A stretch of DNA of 64,000 nt, from positions 3,679,001 to 3,743,000 of the forward strand of contig NZ_CP096205.1 of the NCBI RefSeq assembly GCF_023195775.1, in the 5' to 3' direction. Position 1 is the first letter of the stretch, and each line of letters starts with the position of its first letter. Origin of the DNA: Flavobacterium azooxidireducens. Its GTDB lineage: Bacteria > Bacteroidota > Bacteroidia > Flavobacteriales > Flavobacteriaceae. Under the pieces are notes generated by a model. The model saw only the letters and a program-made list of their open reading frames with translations, was not told where the DNA came from and did no database searches. Shown piece after piece: positions 1 through 8,860 of the stretch. The position numbers and the translations under genes were made by a program.

Positions 1-324
1 ACTCAGCAAGAAGCCGAAAAATTCTGGCCAATTTATAATGCTTTTGAAGAAAAGCAATTTGAACTACGTCATAATAAAATGAAATCGTATATGAAACGTA
101 TGGATTCTGACTTAGATTCGATGTCTGAAAAAGATGCTTCTACTTTATTAACTCAAATGGAAAGTGTGGAAGAAGAAACCCATCAATTGAGAAAAAAATT
201 AGTTGCCGATTTAAAAAGTGTAATCAGTTCACATAAAATCATCAAACTCAAAAAAGCAGAAGAAGATTTTAATCGAAGTTTATTAAAACAATACCGCGAA
301 AATCGTTCGTCCAAACGAAATTAA
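1..324 (+). CDS. Spy/CpxP-like envelope stress protein, C-terminal part (5' truncated by window edge)
   Basis: The reading frame is open from base 1, so the gene begins outside the window; the ATG at 79 is internal. The 107 visible residues are highly charged and almost entirely helical in character. They contain an EKFWPIYNAFE segment and a Q-L-R-K-K stretch typical of the LTxxQ/Spy-like proteins that Flavobacterium annotations call 'sensor of ECF-type sigma factor'. Such proteins are small periplasmic helical proteins, often next to an ECF sigma factor gene; that neighbour would be upstream, outside the window. Its stop overlaps the stop of the convergent next gene by four bases. Family assignment is moderate because the signal peptide is not visible. 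Confidence 0.7.
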   Translation, partial: TQQEAEKFWPIYNAFEEKQFELRHNKMKSYMKRMDSDLDSMSEKDASTLLTQMESVEEETHQLRKKLVADLKSVISSHKIIKLKKAEEDFNRSLLKQYRENRSSKRN

Positions 325-1385
325 TTTGATGTAAATTTTATTTTGATAATCTTATTCTTTCCAGCGGCAATGGCATTTCGTTCATTAATGAATCGAATGG
401 TATGCAAGTCTTTTTCATCGCTAATTTTTTTCCAGAAATTACCGCTGTCGTCTGAAAAATAAATCCCTTGCGGACCAACACTAACCGTTAAAAGACCACC
501 CGATTCAGGTACGAATTGAATACAAGAAGTATAACCAAACCCTTCTCCGTCGGAAATTAAAGCCCAAGTTTGTCCGCTATTGATCGTTAAGGCTTTGTTT
601 TTTGAATTTTCATCTTGATTTTCATAATCTCCACCGGCAATTATTCCTATTGTATCATTGTAAAAATCGGCTGAAAAAATTCCTGCCATAGGTTTTCCCT
701 GATTCATTGGAGTATCGTGCACCGACCATGTTTTTCCTTTGTCTTTTGAAAAGAAAACGCGTGCTTTGGTTCCTCCGGTTACAATCCAGGTATAATCGCC
801 TTTTACAACCAGACTACTATTGCTGGCAGCAAAACCGGCTTCGCCTGATTCTATTTTTGGTAAATCTGAACACGAAACTTTTGTCCACGTTTTACCACTA
901 TCTCTTGTGATTAGAATAGAAAGACATTCGTTTTGTGGATCACCCATGGCAATTCCTTCATAATCATTCCAAAATTGAATTCCGTTGTAAAACGCATTCG
1001 GATTTTTGTCTTCAAAAACTTTAGTTACCAAATTATCCTTTTTAGACACCTCATAAATCACAGCTGGTTTTTCGGTACTAATCATAAATATGGAAGAACT
1101 GTTTTTAGCAATTCCTCTAAAATGAGGATTAACTGAATCCAAAGTAATCTGACCAATATAATTCTTTGATTTATCAAATCTGCAATAACCATAAGTGCCT
1201 TTATCGGTGGCGTACCAAACTTTATCTTTTTCTAAAGTAATGGCTCTCACACTCATAGTATCAGCTAAAAGTGTATCAATTTCTACTCCTGTAAAAGGTG
1301 CTCTTAAATTTGGCTTTGACTTTTTCTCAACATTATTGCAAGAAACCAAAACGAATAACATAATAATTTCACAAATTTTACGCAT
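321..1385 (-). CDS. BNR/Asp-box repeat lipoprotein (YCF48-like, often annotated oxidoreductase)
   Basis: A 354-residue protein starting at the ATG at 1385, chosen because it gives a clean lipoprotein signal: hydrophobic stretch then LVSC with the lipidated Cys at 16. The frame stays open upstream to 1472, but that would bury the signal behind another hydrophobic segment. Asp-box/BNR motifs (S-x-D-x-G-x-T-W) occur near residues 160-167 (TRDSGKTW), 213-220 (SKDKGKTW), 268-274 and 311-318, spaced as blades of a beta-propeller. The related proteins are often labelled oxidoreductase in Flavobacterium genomes, but no redox motif is visible here. It is probably a surface or periplasmic propeller, with no substrate inferable. 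It is transcribed divergently from the gene at 1549. Confidence 0.75.
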   Translation of the reverse strand: MRKICEIIMLFVLVSCNNVEKKSKPNLRAPFTGVEIDTLLADTMSVRAITLEKDKVWYATDKGTYGYCRFDKSKNYIGQITLDSVNPHFRGIAKNSSSIFMISTEKPAVIYEVSKKDNLVTKVFEDKNPNAFYNGIQFWNDYEGIAMGDPQNECLSILITRDSGKTWTKVSCSDLPKIESGEAGFAASNSSLVVKGDYTWIVTGGTKARVFFSKDKGKTWSVHDTPMNQGKPMAGIFSADFYNDTIGIIAGGDYENQDENSKNKALTINSGQTWALISDGEGFGYTSCIQFVPESGGLLTVSVGPQGIYFSDDSGNFWKKISDEKDLHTIRFINERNAIAAGKNKIIKIKFTSN

Positions 1386-1479
1386 TTTGTTAAGAATTTT
1401 TACAAATATAAAAACAAAAATGAATTTTACAAGCACTATTTTACAATATATTCTTATAAAAAAAGTGCTCAAAAAAGTA

Positions 1480-1496
1480 TTGGCACAGAAATTGTA
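1480..1496 (+). promoter_or_regulatory. Sigma-54-like (-24/-12) promoter
   Basis: TTGGCAC, five bases, then TTGTA. This matches the RpoN consensus TGGCAC-N5-TTGC in spacing, with a single change in the -12 GC. It lies 53 bp before the ATG at 1549 and directly before a 7+7 bp inverted repeat (GTAAAGT-TC-ACTTTAC, 1509-1524) that would sit at the very 5' end of the transcript. Confidence 0.5.
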
Positions 1497-1548
1497 TAAC
1501 TGTAAAAAGTAAAGTTCACTTTACTATAAACTTTAAATACTCAACGTT

Positions 1549-2865
1549 ATGAAAACTACATTATTAACCCTTTGTATTTTGTTTGTCGGGATGACAAGTA
1601 TAAATGCCCAAGATAGAACCACTGTGCGAGCAAATTCTATTGACATTAGCGATAATTTAGATTTGAGAGCTGTTGCCCACATTTTTGGTGAAGCTTCCAA
1701 TTTAGAAGATTTTGAAAGAAGATTGAATGATCCTTCAAATCCAATTTCTAATTTAGATTTAAACAATGATAATCAAGTAGATTATTTGCGTGTAATTGAA
1801 GTAGTGGAAAACGGAACACATTTAATCATTGTTCAATCTGTTTTAGGGAGAGATATGTTTCAAGACGTTGCAACTGTTGAAGTTGAAAGAGATCGTAACA
1901 ACAATGTGCAAGTTCAAGTTGTTGGAGATGTTTATATGTATGGATCAAATTATATTTATGAGCCAGTTTATATCCACAGACCAATCATTTTTAATACGTT
2001 TTGGGTACATTCCTATCGTCCGTATTACTCTTCTTGGTATTGGGGTTATTATCCAACTTATTATTATGCTTGGAATCCTTGGCCAATCTTTCGATACAGA
2101 AATCATGTGAATGTTTTTGTAAATGTAAACAACACTTGTCATTATGTTAATCATAGAAGAAGTACAAGAGCCATTGCATTGCACCAAACAAGGAGATCTA
2201 ATTATTATGAAACGCAACACCCTACCCGATCGTTTTCAACCCGAAACAATGGTGTGAATAATAGATATGAATTAACTCAAACTAGAGCTACCAGAAGTCA
2301 AGGAAACAATTCAAATTCTTCTGTGGGAAGCATAAGAAATAACCAACTTTCTGAAACTTCATACACTGGAACAAGAAATAATGGTGTTCGTTCAAATGCT
2401 ACGCAAAACACACCAAGAACTAGAGTAAATGGTTCAACACGTTCTGAAGAAATGGCAATCAATAATACGCCAAGAAATAATCCAAGAAGTTCTGAATTTG
2501 TAAATAGTAATTCTGCATCTTTAGAAAATCCTACTCCACGAGTGAGAAATAATTCTTCCTCTCATAGTTCGATAAACAGTACGCCAAGAAGCTCGTCAAC
2601 GTCAAGTAGTGTTCCAAAAGTGCAATCTACTCCACGTTCATCTTCTAGCCAAATGAGTACGCCTAGAAGTACATCTGTGCCAAAAGCACAATCTACTCCA
2701 CGTTCTTCTTCGAGTCAAATGAGTACTCCAAGAAGCAACCCGGCTCCTAAAGTGCAATCGGCTCCACGTTCTTCTTCTAGCCAAATGAGTGCTCCAACAA
2801 GAAGTTCTTCGAGATCTGAAAGCTCAGGAACAAGAGGTTCTTCTAATTCAGGTAGACGAGGATAA
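1549..2865 (+). CDS. Secreted protein with aromatic-rich core and Ser/Arg/Pro repeat tail, function unknown
   Basis: 438 residues. A signal peptide (1-20, ending INA-Q) is followed by a folded-looking region to about residue 115, which holds a calcium-loop-like DLNNDNQVD at 70-78. Then comes a segment extremely rich in Tyr and Trp (about 131-185). The remaining ~240 residues are low complexity: Asn/Arg/Thr, then Ser/Pro/Arg with four imperfect ~22-residue repeats built on PRSSSSQMSTPRS. The tail is very basic, so binding to polyanions or the cell surface is possible but unproven. No T9SS tail is evident. I do not recognise the family beyond conserved Flavobacterium hypothetical proteins. The gene sits behind a sigma-54-like promoter and ends at a bidirectional terminator. 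Confidence 0.75.
   Translation: MKTTLLTLCILFVGMTSINAQDRTTVRANSIDISDNLDLRAVAHIFGEASNLEDFERRLNDPSNPISNLDLNNDNQVDYLRVIEVVENGTHLIIVQSVLGRDMFQDVATVEVERDRNNNVQVQVVGDVYMYGSNYIYEPVYIHRPIIFNTFWVHSYRPYYSSWYWGYYPTYYYAWNPWPIFRYRNHVNVFVNVNNTCHYVNHRRSTRAIALHQTRRSNYYETQHPTRSFSTRNNGVNNRYELTQTRATRSQGNNSNSSVGSIRNNQLSETSYTGTRNNGVRSNATQNTPRTRVNGSTRSEEMAINNTPRNNPRSSEFVNSNSASLENPTPRVRNNSSSHSSINSTPRSSSTSSSVPKVQSTPRSSSSQMSTPRSTSVPKAQSTPRSSSSQMSTPRSNPAPKVQSAPRSSSSQMSAPTRSSSRSESSGTRGSSNSGRRG
2578..2811 (+). repeat. Imperfect ~66-bp in-frame tandem repeat encoding PRSSSSQMSTPRS units
   Basis: Three to four tandem units of about 66 bp, each encoding roughly 22 residues (xTPRSSSSQMSTPRSxxxPKxQ), form the C-terminal tail of the gene at 1549. 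Unit sequences differ mostly at synonymous or near-synonymous positions. Confidence 0.7.
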
Positions 2866-2883
2866 TCATTATTATATAAATAT

Positions 2884-2921
2884 AAAAGCAGCAAAATCAT
2901 AATTGAGATTGCTGCTTTTTT
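2884..2921. terminator. Bidirectional terminator between convergent genes
   Basis: A perfect 11-bp stem, AAAAGCAGCAA (2884-2894) with TTGCTGCTTTT (2909-2919), and a 14-nt loop. T runs follow it on the plus strand and, by symmetry, on the minus strand. It serves the gene at 1549 and the convergent rluD. Confidence 0.85.
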
Positions 2922-2935
2922 AGTTATACTAATTT

Positions 2936-3976
2936 CTATTCTTCTTCTACACTATTCGATTTCGAATAATTTCTCCATTTCTCTATACAATCTACCATGT
3001 CTTGCGGAATATCAGAATTAAAACGCATAAACTCTTTGGTAGTAGGATGTTCAAAACCTAGTGTTTTTGCATGCAGAGCTTGTCTTGGTAAAATCTTAAA
3101 ACAATTTTCTACAAATTGTTTGTATTTTGTAAAGGTTGTTCCTTTCAGAATTTGATGCCCGCCATATCGTTCATCGTTGAATAACGGATGACCAATATGT
3201 TTCATGTGAGCTCTAATTTGATGTGTTCTTCCTGTTTCCAATCTACAAGAAATTAACGTGACATACCCAAATCGTTCAATCACTTTATAATGTGTAACGG
3301 CTGGTTTTCCAAAAGCTTCATCGTCATAAACAGCCATTTGCATTCGGTCTTTTTGATGTCTTCCAATAAAACCGCCAATTGTTCCTTCGTCTTCAGTAGG
3401 ATTTCCCCAAACCAAAGCAATGTATTCTCGTTCAGATGTTTTATCTGCAAATTGTTTAGCTAAATAAGACATTGCAAATTCCGTTTTGGCAATAACCAAC
3501 AATCCTGAGGTATTTTTATCAATTCGATGCACCAATCCGGGACGTTCGGAACTGTTCATTGGTAGATTTTCAAAATGAAAAGCCAACGCATTAACTAAAG
3601 TTCCACTGTAATTTCCGTGACCGGGATGAACCACCATGCCGGCTTCTTTGTTTACAATCAACAATTGCTCATCTTCATAAACAATATTGATGGGAATATC
3701 TTCGGGTTCCAACAAATATTCATAAGGCGGATGAGCCATCAAATAACGGATGACATCAAACGGTTTTACTTTGTAGTTTGATTTTACAGGAACATCATTA
3801 ACTATTATGTTTCCTGCAGTTGCGGCTTGTTGAATTTTGTTGCGGGTTGTATTTTCTACAACTTGCATTAAATATTTATCTATCCGAACCATCGATTGCC
3901 CTTTGGGGACTTCAAAACGGTGGTGTTCAAATAATTCGTCGTCAGATTCTAATTCTACTGTTGGTAAGTTATTCAT
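2936..3976 (-). CDS. rluD: 23S rRNA pseudouridine synthase, RluD/RluA family
   Basis: 346 residues. An N-terminal S4-type RNA-binding region (about 28-90, RIDKYLMQVV onward) is followed by the RluA-type catalytic domain. The signature HRIDKNTSGLL (150-160) contains the catalytic Asp153, and GRTHQIRAHM lies later. These enzymes isomerise uridines in 23S rRNA; an RluD-type enzyme acts on helix 69. Family membership is certain from the motifs, while the exact target uridines are inferred. The gene overlaps the upstream PASTA-protein gene by 8 bp, so the two are translationally coupled. Confidence 0.92.
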   Translation of the reverse strand: MNNLPTVELESDDELFEHHRFEVPKGQSMVRIDKYLMQVVENTTRNKIQQAATAGNIIVNDVPVKSNYKVKPFDVIRYLMAHPPYEYLLEPEDIPINIVYEDEQLLIVNKEAGMVVHPGHGNYSGTLVNALAFHFENLPMNSSERPGLVHRIDKNTSGLLVIAKTEFAMSYLAKQFADKTSEREYIALVWGNPTEDEGTIGGFIGRHQKDRMQMAVYDDEAFGKPAVTHYKVIERFGYVTLISCRLETGRTHQIRAHMKHIGHPLFNDERYGGHQILKGTTFTKYKQFVENCFKILPRQALHAKTLGFEHPTTKEFMRFNSDIPQDMVDCIEKWRNYSKSNSVEEE

Positions 3977-4583
3977 CCGTATTTTCTAAGTCTTCTTGTT
4001 GCATAAGACTATCTATTTCTGTTTCGTCAAAAGCTATTTTGCCATCTCCTAAAACCAAATCAATTTTTGAAGTTTTCATGATTTTTGCACCTGGTTTCAC
4101 TGGAGCTCCATTGTGTTTCATTTCCAAAACCATGTCTTTTCCTAGATAAGGTTTATAAGTAATGGTTCCTATTTCCAGACCAATCGATTTTAATGTTGGT
4201 TCTGCTTGACGGTATGTTTTTTCAATTAAATCGGGTAAAGTTACATAAGCATAACCATCCGAATTTATTTTAATATACACTTTTCGATTGGCTTTTACTT
4301 TAGAACCCGGTTTTGGATCTTGCACGACCACACCATATTTTGGAAATTCTTTATTAAAATCCAATGTGTCCAAAAGCACATAATCTAAATCTAAACTTTC
4401 AAGTTTTTCTTCTGCTTGTTCAACAGTTAGCTTGCTCAAATTAGGAACTGTGATTTCTTCGCCGTGATTTGTAAAATACGATAACATATTAAAAAAAACA
4501 AAAGACAACACTGCCACAATACCAAGTGCAACCAAAACTTGTCTAAAAAAGACTTTACTCGTAAGATATTTTCTAAAACTCAT
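3969..4583 (-). CDS. Membrane-anchored PASTA domain protein
   Basis: 204 residues. A short cytosolic N terminus, one transmembrane helix (about 14-36) and then two recognisable PASTA repeats (about 42-108 and 115-180) carrying the usual VPNL...A...L...L and V..Q.P..G..V patterns. There is no kinase domain, so this is a stand-alone PASTA protein facing the periplasm. PASTA domains typically bind peptidoglycan fragments or cell-wall enzymes. Placement between rluD (8-bp overlap) and the divergent ddl fits a cell-wall role, but the ligand is not known. The acidic C-terminal tail (E/D/Q-rich) follows the second repeat. Confidence 0.88.
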   Translation of the reverse strand: MSFRKYLTSKVFFRQVLVALGIVAVLSFVFFNMLSYFTNHGEEITVPNLSKLTVEQAEEKLESLDLDYVLLDTLDFNKEFPKYGVVVQDPKPGSKVKANRKVYIKINSDGYAYVTLPDLIEKTYRQAEPTLKSIGLEIGTITYKPYLGKDMVLEMKHNGAPVKPGAKIMKTSKIDLVLGDGKIAFDETEIDSLMQQEDLENTDE

Positions 4584-4688
4584 CCTATTTTATTTATTGC
4601 AAATATATAAAATTATAAACCGTTTTTTGTTTCGATAAATAAATGATAATTTTGTTTAACTTAAACCTAAACTTACAAACGCAATTCA

Positions 4689-5663
4689 ATGAAAAATGTT
4701 GCCATTATTATGGGTGGATATTCCAGTGAATATCAAATTTCGCTTACTAGCGGTGGTGTTGTTTATCAGTATTTAGATAAAATAAAATACAATCCGTTTA
4801 AAATTCATATTTTTAAAGAGAAATGGGTTTATGTGAATGAATCAAATGAAGAATTTCCAATTAATAAAGATGATTTTTCAATTGATCTAAATGGTAAAAA
4901 AATAACCTTTGATGTTGTTTTTAATGCCATTCACGGTACTCCCGGCGAAGATGGTTTAATGCAAGCTTATTTTGAATTACTTGGAATTCCGCAAACAAGT
5001 TGCGATTATTATCAAGCCGCTTTAACATTTAATAAAAGAGATTTACTTTCAGTCTTAAAACCATATGGAATTAAAACAGCCACTTCATTTTACCTTAATT
5101 TAGGTGATGAAATTGATAGTGATAAAATTATTGAAACAGTTGGTTTACCTTGTTTTGTAAAACCCAATAAATCCGGTTCAAGTTTCGGAATTTCGAAAGT
5201 AAAAACTAAGAATGAATTGCTTCCGGCCATTGAAAATGCCTATAAAGAAGACAACGAAATTATCATTGAAAGTTTTTTGAATGGTGTAGAAGTCTCAGTT
5301 GGAGTAATTAATTTTAAAGGAAAAATCACTGTTTTACCAATTACCGAAATCGTTTCCGAAAATGATTTTTTTGATTATGAAGCCAAATATTTAGGAAAAT
5401 CACAAGAAATCACACCTGCCAGAATAAGTGAGGAATTAAAATTAAAAGTAGAAACTGTATCCAAAAGAGCGTATGAAGTCTTGAAAATGAAAGGATTTTC
5501 ACGAAGTGAATTCATCATCGTAAACAACGAACCGTATATGCTGGAAATGAATACCATTCCCGGTATGACCACCGAAAGTATTTTGCCTCAACAAGCTAAG
5601 GCGGCAGGAATTTCGTTAACAGAATTATTTGATAACGCAATTGAATTGGCTTTAGCTAACTAA
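4689..5663 (+). CDS. ddl: D-alanine--D-alanine ligase
   Basis: 324 residues with the three-part ATP-grasp fold. The N-terminal GGYSSEYQISLTSG (about 8-21) binds the first D-Ala, FVKPNKSGSSFG (about 156) is the ATP-binding lysine and loop region, and EMNTIPGMT near residue 287 carries metal- and phosphate-binding residues. The enzyme makes the D-Ala-D-Ala dipeptide for peptidoglycan precursors in the cytosol. Length is normal for the family. It starts 105 bp from the divergent PASTA gene and is followed 9 bp later by coaD, so the two are probably co-transcribed. Confidence 0.95.
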   Translation: MKNVAIIMGGYSSEYQISLTSGGVVYQYLDKIKYNPFKIHIFKEKWVYVNESNEEFPINKDDFSIDLNGKKITFDVVFNAIHGTPGEDGLMQAYFELLGIPQTSCDYYQAALTFNKRDLLSVLKPYGIKTATSFYLNLGDEIDSDKIIETVGLPCFVKPNKSGSSFGISKVKTKNELLPAIENAYKEDNEIIIESFLNGVEVSVGVINFKGKITVLPITEIVSENDFFDYEAKYLGKSQEITPARISEELKLKVETVSKRAYEVLKMKGFSRSEFIIVNNEPYMLEMNTIPGMTTESILPQQAKAAGISLTELFDNAIELALAN

Positions 5664-5672
5664 AAATAAACT

Positions 5673-6128
5673 ATGAAAAAAGCAATCTTCCCAGGCTCTT
5701 TTGACCCAATTACAAACGGCCATTTCGATATTATCAAACGTGGAATTTCACTTTTTGATGAAGTGATTGTGGCTATTGGTGTCAATGCAGAAAAAAAATA
5801 CATGTTTTCACTCGAACAACGAAAAAAATTCATTGAAGATGCTTTTAAAGATTCTCCAAAAGTACGAGTGATTACTTATGAAGGATTGACCATCGATTTA
5901 TGCAAAAAAGAAAAAGCGGAATTTATTTTGCGAGGTTTACGAAACCCAGCCGATTTTGAGTTTGAAAAAGCAATCGCTCATACCAACAGAAAATTATCTA
6001 AAATTGAAACTGTCTTTTTATTAACTGCAGCAAATACTTCGTATATCAGTTCAAGTATTGTTCGCGATGTAATTAGAAATGGCGGAGATTATAGCGTTTT
6101 AGTCCCGGATTCAGTGAAAATAGAATAA
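5673..6128 (+). CDS. coaD: Pantetheine-phosphate adenylyltransferase
   Basis: 151 residues, the usual CoaD length. The nucleotidyltransferase motif is FPGSFDPITNGHFDII near the N terminus (T-x-G-H form TNGH). The C-terminal ISSSIVRDV motif contacts ATP phosphates, and RGLRNPADFEFE lies between them. It transfers AMP to 4'-phosphopantetheine to form dephospho-CoA, the penultimate step of coenzyme A synthesis. It lies 9 bp after ddl and ends just before a strong terminator hairpin. Confidence 0.96.
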   Translation: MKKAIFPGSFDPITNGHFDIIKRGISLFDEVIVAIGVNAEKKYMFSLEQRKKFIEDAFKDSPKVRVITYEGLTIDLCKKEKAEFILRGLRNPADFEFEKAIAHTNRKLSKIETVFLLTAANTSYISSSIVRDVIRNGGDYSVLVPDSVKIE

Positions 6129-6130
6129 AA

Positions 6131-6156
6131 AAAAATCCGATTAAAATCGGATTTTT
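6131..6156. terminator. Terminator hairpin after coaD (bidirectional)
   Basis: AAAAATCCGATT (6131-6142) is followed by its exact reverse complement at 6145-6156. It is A/T-flanked on both sides and shared with the convergent gene ending at 6178. Confidence 0.85.
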
Positions 6157-6177
6157 AATTATTTACTAAATAGTAAT

Positions 6178-7035
6178 TTATTCTTTAACAATTCTTTTGT
6201 TTAAAACTCCTTCAGTCGTTTCTAAATTTAAAATATAGATGCCTGCAGCATATTCTGAAACTGAAAATGAATTATTTACATCTAGCGAGATTGCCATTTG
6301 TTTTCCACTGATATCAGTTAAAGTAGATTTTACTACTGAAATTGAGTTTGGTAAGCTCACAGTAACTTTTTCTTTTGATGGATTAGGATAAACCGAAACT
6401 TGCTGTAACAAACTATCATTTAAACCTAAAACTTCTCCGGTTACACTTAATACTAAATGAGCATCTGGAAAACCTACAGTAGTCATTGATGTTGGAGATG
6501 TTATACCACAACCAGGTGCTGCTAAATAAGTAACCGCTGTTTGCCCTAGATCATTAGCTGATAAGAAAATACGGTTTCCACTTCCAGTTTCCTGAGCTAA
6601 ATAACCAACTTCAACCAACAAATTTGAACCTGCAGGAATCGTTGCACTAATTGGAATAGATACTAAAGTTCCTACATCAGTTGTTTGAATATTTGTTGTA
6701 ATTTGAGTTAACTCAGTGTAACCAGTAGGATATCCTATTGGAAAATTTGTGTTTGCAGTAGAAGAAATTTTAACAGTTACCGGAAAACCTCCTGGCAAAG
6801 TAGGAATTGTTAACGATTGAACTCCAAATTGCACACTAGTGATACTGTAGTCTCCAGTAATAGAAAAACTATTCAATTGAAAAAATCTAAAGTAACTGTT
6901 TTCACCAGAAGTAATCGTTCCAATGTTACAAGCAACATTTGTGTCACCTAAATCCATTGAGTTTGAATGAGAGATCGTTTGAGCAACACCAAATGATCCT
7001 ACGAGCAATAAAAGTAATAAAGTAATTTTTTTCAT
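6178..7035 (-). CDS. Secreted protein with T9SS type A sorting tail
   Basis: 285 residues: signal peptide (1-19, ...FGVAQ), a beta-rich central region without a recognised domain, and a C-terminal Por_Secre_tail of about 75 residues. The tail includes VYPNPSKEKVTV, LTDISGKQM, YAAGIYILNL and a terminal KRIVKE. It should cross the outer membrane through the type IX system and be anchored or released. The middle part (about 20-205) is Thr/Ile/Gly rich, and I cannot assign it a fold or ligand. It is monocistronic, between the coaD terminator and a divergent peptidase gene. Confidence 0.85.
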   Translation of the reverse strand: MKKITLLLLLLVGSFGVAQTISHSNSMDLGDTNVACNIGTITSGENSYFRFFQLNSFSITGDYSITSVQFGVQSLTIPTLPGGFPVTVKISSTANTNFPIGYPTGYTELTQITTNIQTTDVGTLVSIPISATIPAGSNLLVEVGYLAQETGSGNRIFLSANDLGQTAVTYLAAPGCGITSPTSMTTVGFPDAHLVLSVTGEVLGLNDSLLQQVSVYPNPSKEKVTVSLPNSISVVKSTLTDISGKQMAISLDVNNSFSVSEYAAGIYILNLETTEGVLNKRIVKE

Positions 7036-7063
7036 AAATGATTATTTTTAAATTTGTTGAACA

Positions 7064-7071
7064 CAAATCTA
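7064..7071 (-). promoter_or_regulatory. -7 promoter motif for the T9SS gene
   Basis: On the minus strand the sequence reads TAGATTTG, a full match to TAnnTTTG, 28 bp upstream of the ATG at 7035. A candidate -33 TTTG lies 15 bp further upstream, slightly closer than the usual 17-23 bp. Confidence 0.45.
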
Positions 7072-7127
7072 ATATTTTTTACAATACAAAATTACTTTGA
7101 TATAAAAATTCTTATAAAATTATTTTC

Positions 7128-8858
7128 ATGGAAAAAAATTTAATCATTTACTTTTTACTTACTTCATTTTTTACTTTTTCACAAAAAAGTGATGCTTTTT
7201 TAACTCCTTACGAAAAAGGAAATAAAAACCAAACTGCAATGTATCAGGAAGCGATTGATTTCTATAATTCATTAACCAAAGAATTTAAAACTATAAAATT
7301 GATGGAAATGGGTCTAACCGATTCCGGAGAACCACTTCGATTACTAATTTTTAATCCTGAGAAAGATTTTGATTTGAAGAAAAATCAGAATAAAGCAATG
7401 CTGTTAATAAATAACAACATTCATCCCAGCGAACCCGATGGTGTTGATGCGTCAATGATGTTAATTCGAGACTTAGCAACAGGAAAAATTACCGTTCCAA
7501 AAAACACAATTATTGCCGTAATTTCTTTTTATAATATTGGCGGAACATTAAATCGAAATTCATTTTCAAGAGCGAACCAAAATGGTCCGGAATCATATGG
7601 CTTTCGTGGAAATGATAGAAATTTCGATTTAAATCGTGATTTTATAAAGTCGGATACCAAAAATGCAAGAAGTTTTGCTGAAATTTTTCATTTGGTAAAT
7701 CCTGATGTTTTTATTGACAATCACGTGAGTAATGGTGCTGATTATCAATATGTTTTGACGTATATTCAAACACAACATCAAAAACTTGGAAATGATTTAG
7801 GAAATTATTTAAAAGATGAAATGACTCCAAAAATAAGAACACAATTACTAAAGAAGAAGATTGAAAGTATTCCGTACGTAACCGTTTATGGTGCAACTCC
7901 TGAAAAAGGTTTTACACAAATGATGGATTTACCGCGTTATTCCACCGGATATGCTTCACTTTTTCATACCATAGGCTATATGCCGGAAACACATATGTTA
8001 AAAAAATATGAAGACCGTGTGAAAGTTACCTACGAATTTATGTTGGAAACCATCGCACATACTGATGCAAATTATTTGAAAATAAAATATTTGCGTACTA
8101 AAAATCAAATTCAATTTAAACCAAAATCGCTTTATACTTTGCAATGGAAAATTGACAGTACAAAAGTGGAACAAATTGATTTTTTGGGTTTTGAATCTGG
8201 TTATAAAAAAAGTGAAATTTCAGGAAAAGATCGATTATTTTACGATCAAAAGAAGCTATTTAAAAAGCAAATTCCATATTATCATTTTTATAAACCGCAA
8301 AAACAAGTTGAAATTCCTTCGGCATACATAATTCCAAAATCGTGGTGGAATGTCATTGACTTATTAAAATTGAATAAGGTTGAAATGGTTCAATTTGAAA
8401 AAGATACGTTGATTGAAGTTGAAAAATATAAAATTGCAGATTATAAAACTGCTACTTCTGCTTACGAAGGACATTATCCGCATTCAAACACAACTGTGAA
8501 TAAATTAATTGAGAAAATTGTGTTTAAAAAAGGTGATTATTTTATTCCAACACAACAATTTGCAGTAAAATATTTAATGGAAACATTAGAACCCGAAGCA
8601 CCCGATTCATTTTTTAATTGGAACTTTTTTGATGGGATTTTACAACAAAAAGAAGGCTATTCTGCTTATGTTTTTGAAGATTTGGCAGTGGAAATTTTAG
8701 CTAAAAATCCAACGTTAAAAGAAAAATTTGAAAAGAAAAAAGCAGAAGACAAATCGTTTGCAGATAACGGTTCGGCTCAGTTGGATTGGATTTATAAAAA
8801 TTCAGAATATTATGAATCTTCTCATCTCACCTATCCTGTTTACCGTGTTTTGAATTAA
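7128..8858 (+). CDS. M14-family zinc carboxypeptidase, secreted
   Basis: 576 residues with an N-terminal signal peptide (about 1-19). The M14 zinc motif HPSE (H99, E102) is present, and a third ligand His199 lies in DNHVSNG. RGNDRNFDLNRDF (161-172) supplies the substrate-binding Asn-Arg region. The peptidase domain covers roughly 30-330. The rest (about 330-576) is a C-terminal region without a recognised domain, making the protein longer than a minimal carboxypeptidase. It probably trims peptides in the periplasm; its specificity cannot be read from sequence. It is divergent from the T9SS gene and converges with the Nudix gene with only two bases between stops. Confidence 0.85.
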   Translation: MEKNLIIYFLLTSFFTFSQKSDAFLTPYEKGNKNQTAMYQEAIDFYNSLTKEFKTIKLMEMGLTDSGEPLRLLIFNPEKDFDLKKNQNKAMLLINNNIHPSEPDGVDASMMLIRDLATGKITVPKNTIIAVISFYNIGGTLNRNSFSRANQNGPESYGFRGNDRNFDLNRDFIKSDTKNARSFAEIFHLVNPDVFIDNHVSNGADYQYVLTYIQTQHQKLGNDLGNYLKDEMTPKIRTQLLKKKIESIPYVTVYGATPEKGFTQMMDLPRYSTGYASLFHTIGYMPETHMLKKYEDRVKVTYEFMLETIAHTDANYLKIKYLRTKNQIQFKPKSLYTLQWKIDSTKVEQIDFLGFESGYKKSEISGKDRLFYDQKKLFKKQIPYYHFYKPQKQVEIPSAYIIPKSWWNVIDLLKLNKVEMVQFEKDTLIEVEKYKIADYKTATSAYEGHYPHSNTTVNKLIEKIVFKKGDYFIPTQQFAVKYLMETLEPEAPDSFFNWNFFDGILQQKEGYSAYVFEDLAVEILAKNPTLKEKFEKKKAEDKSFADNGSAQLDWIYKNSEYYESSHLTYPVYRVLN

Positions 8859-8860
8859 TT

